A DNA stretch of 10,415 bases from a bacterium (GTDB taxonomy: Bacteria > SZUA-79 > Acidulodesulfobacterales > Acidulodesulfobacteraceae), in the NCBI GenBank assembly GCA_021794255.1, contig JAJYRF010000051.1, forward strand, positions 1-10,415, in the 5' to 3' direction. Of this stretch, positions 5,789 through 10,415 are shown in pieces. Under the pieces are notes generated by a model. That model had not been told where the DNA came from and did no database searches. It saw nothing but the letters and a program-made list of their open reading frames with translations. The translations under genes were made by a program, and so were the position numbers. Within the stretch, counting starts at the first letter, position 1; each line of letters opens with the position of its first letter.

Positions 5789-6718
5789 TTAATTTTCCTT
5801 TTTTAATTTTTTTATATTTTTAAATATTTCGTTTAATTTAATTGAATTATTTAATTCATGTATATTTTTAAAATCATAAGACGATAAACTATATTTATTT
5901 TTAACGAAATCGATATACATAGAAAATTCTCCATCGTTGCCCATAAAGTATGTTTTCCATGTATTATGGTCTATGATTTCTTTTAAATTTAATTGATTAA
6001 TTGCTAAGTTATCAAAAGCTAAAATTAAATTGTCGGTTTTAATCAGATTTAAAATTGAATTTTTAATTCTTTCGATATTAAGTTTGACGGCATGATTTAA
6101 CATATAATATGTTTCTCCCCTGCCTTTCTTTTTGTATCCTAATATTAATATTTTATTTATTTTATTGTCGATCATATGTTTTATTTCGTTGCATGTGTTT
6201 ATGCCCAGAATCGTATGCATAACTATTTTATTTTTTAACGGTTTAGGCAGATTTTTAATATAATTAATAAAACTATCGTCGTAACTGTTATATACAGATA
6301 TTCCGATTCCGTATACTTTGTTAAATAATTCTTTTTTTGTTTCGAATATCGTGTAATTAGAATTTTCGATATCTTTTTGGTTTATCGTGACGGATGGGAA
6401 GTTGTTTATTCTTAATTCGTCGATAAGTTTTTCTATTTCGGGATAATCTAAAATACAGCCACCGCCTATAGCGATTTCTATTCCTTCGGTATTTTTAAAT
6501 AACGATAAAATATCGTCGATATTTGCGTGTTTACCTTTTACGGATGATGATTCGGCGCACCATTCGCATTTATTTTTACAATAGTCGGTTATTTTAATAT
6601 CTATTGATTCCGGGTATTTTGGTTTATATTTAAAACCGCTTAACAGATCGAACCTGATTTTGGTTCCGGATTTTTTATCTATGCCGTAATTATAATTGCC
6701 GTTATTATATATGTTCAT
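5789..6718 (-). CDS. Radical SAM protein, phage type
   Basis: Radical SAM enzymes bind a 4Fe-4S cluster through CxxxCxxC and cleave S-adenosylmethionine to start radical chemistry. The 309-residue protein has IKITDYCKNKCEWCAESS with Cys47, Cys51 and Cys54. It also has a GGxxxxDYPEIEKLIDEL segment (from residue 85), which corresponds to the SAM-contacting GGE loop of the family but reads GGGC. Later strands IGISVYN, KIVMHTILGI and ILILGYKKKGRG continue the partial barrel. There is no SPASM-like Cys-rich C-terminal extension, so no auxiliary cluster is evident. Its ATG overlaps the TGA of the upstream gene by four bases (ATGA), indicating translational coupling. Radical SAM proteins with a GYKxxGRG-like segment occur in large phages, from memory of that group. 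The substrate is unknown; a peptide or nucleotide substrate is possible. Confidence 0.88.
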   Translation of the reverse strand: MNIYNNGNYNYGIDKKSGTKIRFDLLSGFKYKPKYPESIDIKITDYCKNKCEWCAESSSVKGKHANIDDILSLFKNTEGIEIAIGGGCILDYPEIEKLIDELRINNFPSVTINQKDIENSNYTIFETKKELFNKVYGIGISVYNSYDDSFINYIKNLPKPLKNKIVMHTILGINTCNEIKHMIDNKINKILILGYKKKGRGETYYMLNHAVKLNIERIKNSILNLIKTDNLILAFDNLAINQLNLKEIIDHNTWKTYFMGNDGEFSMYIDFVKNKYSLSSYDFKNIHELNNSIKLNEIFKNIKKLKKEN

Positions 6719-7407
6719 TTTGCTGTTTCTTTTTGTAGGGATTTTTTAAAATCGTCTATGGAATTTTCATATTTACCGAAAATATTTTTTATTCCTTTGG
6801 TTCTGGTAAAAGGGTTTTTGATGATTTTTCCTTTATGATTTATGATAATGTCTAGTTTTCTTTGATCTTCGGAATTATCGTTTCCGCCGACTATTATGAT
6901 TTTGGGATTAAAGACTATATCCCATAGATTGTTTAATATTGTGATGATATCTTTACTGTTTTTTATGGATATTTTATCCGATATTATGCTTTGATGATCT
7001 ATGTGATGTATTTCTCTGACGTCTTTTGCAAAATCTATCGGTATCATTATGTTGTATCCTAATTTTTCAAGTAAGATATTTTTAAATAAGCCCCAAATGA
7101 ATTTTTGGGATTTACTGTATTGTTCTGTATCGTCATCGTCGTTGTTTAGTGTTGGGAACCAGTTTGTATTTAATATTTGGGATATTACATAATCTAATTT
7201 TTTTGGTTCCGATGTTAAGACGAAATTATCCCAGTCGTATTCTTCTTCCAATATGAATTTTTTGTAAAAATCTATATTATTATTTTTTTTGCGATCAGCT
7301 TTTTTTAATAATTCTTGTAAAGTTTTATTTGTATTATTTTCTTCGGTTAAAACTATCTCATGCGTAGAGCTTGAATTAGTTTCAAACATATTAAATCTGA
7401 ATTTCAT
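6715..7407 (-). CDS. Hypothetical phage protein with N-terminal FETNSSSTH segment
   Basis: A 230-residue acidic protein starting MKFRFNMFETNSSSTHEIVL. An N-terminus of the type NxFETNSSSxH recurs in uncharacterised phage and bacterial proteins, as I recall the pattern. The Asn-Ser-Ser-Ser stretch in such a constant position suggests an active or modified segment rather than a linker. The rest is mixed: an acidic loop (NNDDDDTEQ), a region with IREIHHIDHQS-like His content around 135, and a C-terminal strand (PKIIIVGGNDN, then KLDIIINHKGK). A textbook AAAAGGAG stands eight bases before the ATG, just downstream of the Cas12a-type stem-loops. Its stop overlaps the start of the radical SAM gene, so the two are produced together. 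Whether this protein is a substrate or partner of that enzyme is inference. Confidence 0.8.
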   Translation of the reverse strand: MKFRFNMFETNSSSTHEIVLTEENNTNKTLQELLKKADRKKNNNIDFYKKFILEEEYDWDNFVLTSEPKKLDYVISQILNTNWFPTLNNDDDDTEQYSKSQKFIWGLFKNILLEKLGYNIMIPIDFAKDVREIHHIDHQSIISDKISIKNSKDIITILNNLWDIVFNPKIIIVGGNDNSEDQRKLDIIINHKGKIIKNPFTRTKGIKNIFGKYENSIDDFKKSLQKETAK

Positions 7408-7460
7408 TTTTTTGTCTCCTTTTAATCCGTTGGTTATTATTTTGAGAGTCTATACATATT

Positions 7461-7481
7461 TGATCTACGATAGTAGAAATT
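7461..7481 (-). repeat. Cas12a repeat-like stem-loop, copy B
   Basis: The 21-base match to copy A includes TCTAC-TATC-GTAGA and the two bases CA after AGAT. A Cas12a crRNA made here would use the following bases (AATATGTATAGACTCTC) as guide and lies about 55 bases before the FETNSSSTH start codon. It is therefore also in that gene's leader. Confidence 0.75.
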
Positions 7482-7537
7482 TTAATTTATATTTATTTTT
7501 TTTTAATGTAGGGAACATTAATTTATTGTCGTGAAAC

Positions 7538-7558
7538 TGATCTACGATAGTAGAAATT
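7538..7558 (-). repeat. Cas12a repeat-like stem-loop, copy A
   Basis: Identical to copy B over 21 bases. It begins seven bases after the stop of the 98-residue gene. The putative guide that follows on the minus strand starts GTTTCACGACAATAAATTAA. I found no matching protospacer in the window by eye. Confidence 0.75.
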
Positions 7559-7565
7559 AATATAT

Positions 7566-7862
7566 TTATTTATTTATTATATCTGTTATTTTATTATATT
7601 TAAAGCATTTTTGGAATATATTAAATATGCGGTCTATTGTTTCGGCGTCGTAATATCTGATTGCGTATCTTTTTATGCATGTTGTTGCCCATTCTTCTGC
7701 GAATTCTTGAGACATATTGTATTTTGATACCATCCATGAAACATAATCTTTGAAATATTTTTCCGCGTTTTTTTTATTGTCTATTTTCATCGCGGGACCT
7801 AATATTTCTTCTAATGTCGTATCTTTTGGGTTAAAAGTTATTTCATTTTTTATTTTTTTCAT
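7566..7862 (-). CDS. Conserved hypothetical protein (GPAM...YYD type)
   Basis: A 98-residue helical protein. The sequence LEEILGPAMKIDNKKNAEKY, then EEWATTCIKRYAIRYYDAET and RIFNIFQKCF, resembles a family of small uncharacterised bacterial and plasmid/phage proteins with a GPAMxI opening, a YYDxET turn and an LFxC close. This is from memory of the pattern, not a search. It has two Cys residues. AAGGAA lies seven bases before the ATG. The last codons overlap a candidate promoter, and the stop is followed at once by the first Cas12a-like stem-loop. Function unknown. Confidence 0.75.
   Translation of the reverse strand: MKKIKNEITFNPKDTTLEEILGPAMKIDNKKNAEKYFKDYVSWMVSKYNMSQEFAEEWATTCIKRYAIRYYDAETIDRIFNIFQKCFKYNKITDIINK
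7576..7604 (-). promoter_or_regulatory. Candidate promoter for the repeat-like RNA
   Basis: On the minus strand, TTTAAA (7604-7599, four of six matches to the -35 consensus) is followed after 17 bases by a perfect TATAAT (7581-7576). Transcription would begin near 7569, about ten bases before copy A. The site overlaps the last codons of the 98-residue gene. The high AT content makes chance matches easy, so support is moderate. Confidence 0.35.
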
Positions 7863-8013
7863 GATTTTTTCCTTTTTTATTTAGTGTTTTTGTTTGATTT
7901 TTTTTATTGCCCCGTATTATGAATATTAAAAAAGTAAATAAAATCATATCTGCAATTAATGTGAGTGATAAATTTTCTTCTTTTATATTTTCTTCATTTT
8001 TTATTGTTTTCAT
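7843..8013 (-). CDS. Small single-span membrane protein
   Basis: A 56-residue ORF from ATG at 8013 to TGA at 7843, overlapping the start of the next gene by 20 bases in another frame. Residues 16-34 (LSLTLIADMILFTFLIFII) form one clear membrane segment. It is flanked by an acidic N-terminus (KNEENIKEEN) and a Lys/Asn-rich C-terminus, so the tail would face the cytoplasm. The upstream site is a weak AAAGAG. The clear hydrophobic core and operon position support it. Function unknown. Confidence 0.5.
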   Translation of the reverse strand: MKTIKNEENIKEENLSLTLIADMILFTFLIFIIRGNKKNQTKTLNKKGKNHEKNKK

Positions 8014-8027
8014 GGTTTTTTCTCTTT

Positions 8028-8654
8028 TTATTTAGTGTTTTTATTTAAAAGCGCTTGATAATTAATTAACAAATTATGTAATTTAACGGGCGTGTGGTTT
8101 ATATTATCAGGAGATATGTTTATAAGTTTGTCGAATATTTTTGTTTTTTCATGAATATGACCATGGATATTTAAATCGAATTTGTCATTGATGAAGATTT
8201 TGTTTAAAGAATCTATATGGTATTTAAATGGATCCTCGTAATTAAGTAGGAAATTGTCGCTTGGATGTATAATTTTATAAATATTTTCTACAGGATAGTG
8301 GGAAAATAGTATTTTTACGCCGTTAATTTCAGCTTTTACGGCGTTGATTATTTTGTAATCGCTATTTATTATGGTTATGCCGTAATCACGATACATGCTA
8401 ACGGCATATAAATCATGATTGCCTCTTAGCAAAAATTTTTTGCCTTTTAATAAATTGCAATATCTGTTTAATCTTGATTTGACGATTTTATCGCCGTCGT
8501 CGGAGATAAAATCTCCTAAGATAAAAACTGTATCCATATCTGAAACAACGGAATTCCAATTGTTTATGAGATATTCGTCGTAGCGGGAGCTTACCGAATT
8601 AAAATCTCCGAAATGTGTATCGGCGATAAGGAATATTTTGTCCGTTATTTTCAT
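8028..8654 (-). CDS. Calcineurin-like metallophosphoesterase
   Basis: This 208-residue protein carries the full set of metallophosphoesterase motifs: ADTHFGD (Asp12, His14), GDFISD (Asp48), GNHD (78-81), SHYP (His119) and HGHIHE (His164, His166). Together these bind two metal ions and cleave phosphoester bonds. The compact single-domain form is close to the YfcE/phage-type phosphoesterases, whose substrates include phosphodiesters and cyclic nucleotides; the exact substrate cannot be told. No signal peptide is present, so it is cytoplasmic. The ATG at 8654 lacks an obvious ribosome binding site, unlike most genes here, yet the DTH motif sits at the normal distance from it. It is the first native gene after the right IscB element. 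Confidence 0.92.
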   Translation of the reverse strand: MKITDKIFLIADTHFGDFNSVSSRYDEYLINNWNSVVSDMDTVFILGDFISDDGDKIVKSRLNRYCNLLKGKKFLLRGNHDLYAVSMYRDYGITIINSDYKIINAVKAEINGVKILFSHYPVENIYKIIHPSDNFLLNYEDPFKYHIDSLNKIFINDKFDLNIHGHIHEKTKIFDKLINISPDNINHTPVKLHNLLINYQALLNKNTK

Positions 8655-8685
8655 TTTATTAATATCGGTTGTTGTTAATTTTGTT

Positions 8686-8755
8686 TTAAAAGTAGTCTAT
8701 CAATAATCGCTGTAATATCCTTTGATTTATTGATGGGGATATAAGGCAATCATTT
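8686..8755 (-). pseudogene. Possible C-terminal remnant past the IscB element
   Basis: Just past the iscB stop an open frame of about 20 codons runs to TAA at 8686 (LISPSINQRILQRLLIDYF) with no start of its own. It could be the 3' end of the small gene whose 5' end is at 10169-10300, split by the element. The right boundary of the element is not visible, so this is weakly supported. Confidence 0.25.
8701..8732 (-). other. Imperfect inverted repeat after iscB
   Basis: CAATAAATC and GATTATTG can pair as eight base pairs with one bulge around a 15-base loop. On the minus strand a short run TTTT follows some ten bases later. It could be a weak terminator for iscB or part of the element's right end. 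The evidence does not separate the two. Confidence 0.25.
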
Positions 8756-9949
8756 TTAGTTAAATTGTAATCCTTTTCCATAAACTAATATATCTGCTTT
8801 TTTAATATTAATATTAAAAATTTCGTTTAATTTGTTTTTTAATTTAACATATTTGCCGTAAGAGTAGACGCCTATGACTCTGAAAACTTCTTTTTCGCAT
8901 TTCACCAAGTCATTCGGTTGCATTTTATATCTTATTTTTTTTATAGACGGCTTAAAGCTTTTGCGGTTAAGTTGCGTGCATCTATTCTGCCTGCGGGTAA
9001 AAGAACCGCTAATAACATCCGTCCTTTCTTGCCAACTCCCGCCCGCTATGCAAAAGGCGTCGTTAGAATGAGATTTATTGAGTTTTAACGCTATCCTTGC
9101 GGACTTGGTAAGGTAGCCGTAAGTAATACTGACGGTATAGCCAAGTTCTTTTAACTTATTAACTATTTTCCACCGCAGGATAGACATTACCGTTTCCGCT
9201 TTAAAGGCTTTATGTTTCTTAATGGATAGCTTAATCTTGCCCTTGTGATACGCTTTATGACAACTTTTGCAGAGAGTAATTAAGTTGTCTGGTCTATTTC
9301 CGCCTATCTGTCTGCTTTCGATGTGATGAACATTTAATACCTTATCTTTGTTTTTACCATTACAAGCTTGGCATATATGGTTATCACGGTATAAGACATA
9401 CTCCCTGATATTCCAAAATCCTGCTTGCTCTCCGTTTTGATATTCAACGCCTGATATATCAGGATCCTTAATTTTTTGAATATCGAAAGCAGCAGCTTCG
9501 ACGGTAATCTTCGTAACTGGTAATATAGACTTAACAAATTCTATTGCTTTGATATGTTCGTTAAGCCTGTGTTCTATCGACGGAGTTAACCAACCGGCTT
9601 TAATACCACGGTTTAAGAATTTCGGTTTGCGATACCAAAGCCTATTGCGTCTTATCCTGCGGTATTGCCTTTTTTCGGATAAGAGCTTCGGTATATCCGT
9701 TCTTAGTCCTATTTCGGAGTTAAAGAGTTCCTTAGTATCCGATACTGCTGAAAGTCCGATAAACTTATAGCCGGTATCAACTCCTAATTTGGTATCTTGT
9801 TTTACTTCTCCTGTTGCATAAGTAAGTTGAATCGTAAATGGAGTTCTCATAATTACTTTAGCTAATCTTTTTCTCAAAAGTTTTCTTGCTTTGCCTGGTG
9901 TAGTCGGCATTAAAGGTTTACCATGCATGTTTAAGACGAATACTCTCAA
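8756..9949 (-). CDS. iscB: IscB RNA-guided nuclease
   Basis: Numbered from the TTG at 9949, the 397-residue protein has the PLMP domain (HGKPLMPTTPGKARKLLRKR, PLMP at 12-15), RuvC-I (LGVDTG, Asp58), an Arg-rich bridge helix (RRIRRNRLWYRKPKF, 97-111), RuvC-II (VEAAAFD, Glu151), an HNH insert (CQAC at 193-196, His208-His209, RPDN at 219-222, CKSC at 227-230), RuvC-III (SHSNDA, His294 and Asp297) and a C-terminal TAM-interaction region (KMQPNDLVKC to VYGKGLQF). The frame stays open upstream to 10150, but that stretch is the structured omegaRNA. The TTG gives MRVFVLN, the family's usual beginning, and has AGAGGA eight bases before it. The other IscB also starts directly after its leader. Alternatives are the ATG at 10129 (with AGGGGG upstream) or at 9928. 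All catalytic residues are intact. Confidence 0.93.
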   Translation of the reverse strand: MRVFVLNMHGKPLMPTTPGKARKLLRKRLAKVIMRTPFTIQLTYATGEVKQDTKLGVDTGYKFIGLSAVSDTKELFNSEIGLRTDIPKLLSEKRQYRRIRRNRLWYRKPKFLNRGIKAGWLTPSIEHRLNEHIKAIEFVKSILPVTKITVEAAAFDIQKIKDPDISGVEYQNGEQAGFWNIREYVLYRDNHICQACNGKNKDKVLNVHHIESRQIGGNRPDNLITLCKSCHKAYHKGKIKLSIKKHKAFKAETVMSILRWKIVNKLKELGYTVSITYGYLTKSARIALKLNKSHSNDAFCIAGGSWQERTDVISGSFTRRQNRCTQLNRKSFKPSIKKIRYKMQPNDLVKCEKEVFRVIGVYSYGKYVKLKNKLNEIFNINIKKADILVYGKGLQFN

Positions 9950-10210
9950 GTTTCGTCCTCTCCTGCCGGAGAGTAGGTTTTCTTCGGGGTTGTTATTAAC
10001 CGTTTTTAAGTCCGCCACACTGAGAGTTTCCTCTCTGTTTAATAACGGACCACAGTTGCTACGGACTAGAGAATCCGTAGGTGTGTTCCTTAAGGTTCTT
10101 GTTAATAACTTCTGCGATTTAATTTTCATGATTAAATGCCCCCTAATCAACCATTAGATATCTTGTCGTCACCGACAAGCCCCGTCCGAAAGGGCGGGGT
10201 GATTGACTTT
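9950..10210 (-). ncRNA. IscB omegaRNA (HEARO-type leader RNA), copy 2
   Basis: Hairpins in order on the minus strand: 10180-10199 (loop TTTC), 10162-10179 (perfect 7 bp, loop GTGA), 10143-10157 (5 bp), 10059-10080 (7 bp), 10022-10035 (5 bp, loop GAAA) and 9958-9973 (perfect 6 bp, loop GGCA) just before the iscB start. The length of about 260 bases and the hairpin order agree with the leader at 1038-1306 despite little sequence identity. Stem bases differ in compensating ways while the TTTC and GTGA loops are kept. The guide would be the AT-rich flank just above 10210. Confidence 0.8.
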
Positions 10211-10300
10211 AATTGTAATATTTTCTTTTTCGGGAAAAAATTTGCTATCGTCTGTTTGAGATAAATATTCGAATATTATGAGATTTCCTTTTTTTTTCAT
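10169..10300 (-). CDS. Small ORF with 3' end replaced by IscB element
   Basis: A 43-residue ORF with AAGGAG seven bases before the ATG, starting MKKKGNLIIFEYLSQTDDSK. Residues 1-30 look native. The rest (KVNHPALSDGACR) is encoded by the left end of the IscB element, and the stop lies in its second hairpin. The same arrangement, even the same KVNHP reading frame, is seen at 1271-1426. The gene is presumably a truncated version of a longer one. Confidence 0.55.
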   Translation of the reverse strand: MKKKGNLIIFEYLSQTDDSKFFPEKENITIKVNHPALSDGACR

Positions 10301-10321
10301 AAGCGATCTCCTTTTTAATTT

Positions 10322-10415
10322 TTATTTGAATGAATTTTTTATTATTTTATCTTTATTTATTTTAAACATAGGTTCTTTTTTTTCTAATTTTGCAATTTTT
10401 TTCATGTCATTTTTA
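10322..10415 (-). CDS. C-terminal part or short ORF at the window edge
   Basis: An open frame ends at TAA 10322 (MKKIAKLEKKEPMFKINKDK and seven more residues from an internal ATG at 10405). It remains open to the window edge, so it may be the end of a longer gene. It is Lys-rich with no recognisable domain. Confidence 0.3.
   Translation of the reverse strand, partial: KNDMKKIAKLEKKEPMFKINKDKIIKNSFK

Larger units (their letters stand above)
7461..7558 (-). CRISPR. Pair of Cas12a-type repeat mimics (solitary repeat units or mini-array)
   Basis: Two identical stem-loop sequences lie 77 bases apart in the gap between two genes. On the minus strand both read AATTTCTACTATCGTAGAT, which matches the 3' 19 bases of Cas12a (type V-A) direct repeats. 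The invariant TCTAC/GTAGA stem and the AATT 5' flank are kept, and only the loop varies (TATC here). The 5' half of the usual 36-base repeat is not conserved between the copies, and 77 bases is longer than a normal repeat-spacer unit. No cas gene is in the window. Phages are known to carry solitary repeat units acting as RNA anti-CRISPRs, and mini-arrays that use host Cas proteins. Both fit. The orientation matches the operon. Confidence 0.75.
8756..10210 (-). mobile_element. IscB transposable element (copy 2)
   Basis: The unit consists of the omegaRNA followed by iscB, with no transposase gene in view. The left end is placed at about 10210, where AAAGTCAATCACCCC, shared with the other IscB element, begins inside a small ORF. 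The right end lies at or somewhat below 8756 but is not marked by a recognisable hairpin. It is richer in G+C than the flanking genes. Confidence 0.6.

Noticed and set aside
7461..7558. A normal type V-A CRISPR array
   Set aside because: Only two copies, a 77-base period, no conservation of the 5' half of the repeat, and no cas1, cas2, cas4 or cas12a in the window.
8874..10157. Plus-strand and alternative minus-strand ORFs within the right IscB region
   Set aside because: They overlap a nuclease with all motifs intact and show no motif of their own.
10141..10210. GC-rich hairpins at 10162-10199 as a transcription terminator
   Set aside because: No T-run follows on the minus strand, and both hairpins match the first two of the other IscB leader in loop and order.
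1..10415. Stop-codon recoding as in some gut phages
   Set aside because: TAA, TGA and TAG all end genes at expected places (TAG ends tnpB, TGA overlaps the start in ATGA couplings), and no in-frame TAG or TGA interrupts a recognisable domain.

Overview
This is an AT-rich window in which every credible gene lies on the minus strand. The genes are short, closely spaced or overlapping, and mostly preceded by AAGGAG-type ribosome binding sites. The mix (tiny hypothetical proteins, small membrane proteins, a radical SAM protein coupled to a protein starting with an FETNSSSTH segment, and a calcineurin-like phosphoesterase) suggests an accessory region of a large phage or phage-like element of a low-GC bacterium. 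That is inference: no capsid, tail or replication gene is visible. TAA, TGA and TAG all act as stops, so recoding is not indicated.

Layout, read in the direction of transcription from the right end of the window to the left. At 10415-10169 there is a short ORF end and a small ORF interrupted at its 3' end. At 10210-8756 comes an IscB element: a structured omegaRNA, then an IscB nuclease (RuvC plus HNH) that probably starts at a TTG. At 8654-7566 are a metallophosphoesterase, a small single-span membrane peptide and a 98-residue conserved hypothetical protein. The 7565-7408 intergenic gap carries two copies of a Cas12a-type crRNA repeat stem-loop in the direction of transcription, with no cas gene in the window. 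At 7407-5039 is a coupled run: the FETNSSSTH protein, the radical SAM protein and two hypothetical proteins. The last of these is interrupted by a TnpB-only IS200/IS605-type element (about 5070-3582) that has its own sigma70-like promoter. At 3450-1271 is a run of small ORFs, including two membrane proteins and a 200-residue protein made of two tandem CPxCG domains. The window ends in a second, divergent IscB element (1306-1) whose nuclease gene runs off the left edge.

Two themes stand out. First, three separate RNA-guided transposon nucleases (two IscB, one TnpB) sit within 10 kb. They share one orientation, and each is inserted near the 3' end of a short ORF and supplies its stop codon. The two IscB leaders are diverged in sequence but share hairpin order, two tetraloops and compensatory base changes, which supports functional RNAs. 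Second, the pair of Cas12a repeat mimics between the 98-residue gene and the FETNSSSTH gene looks like phage-encoded solitary repeat units. They could be RNA anti-CRISPR decoys, or a mini-array that borrows a host Cas12a. This is the best candidate for an undescribed system here.
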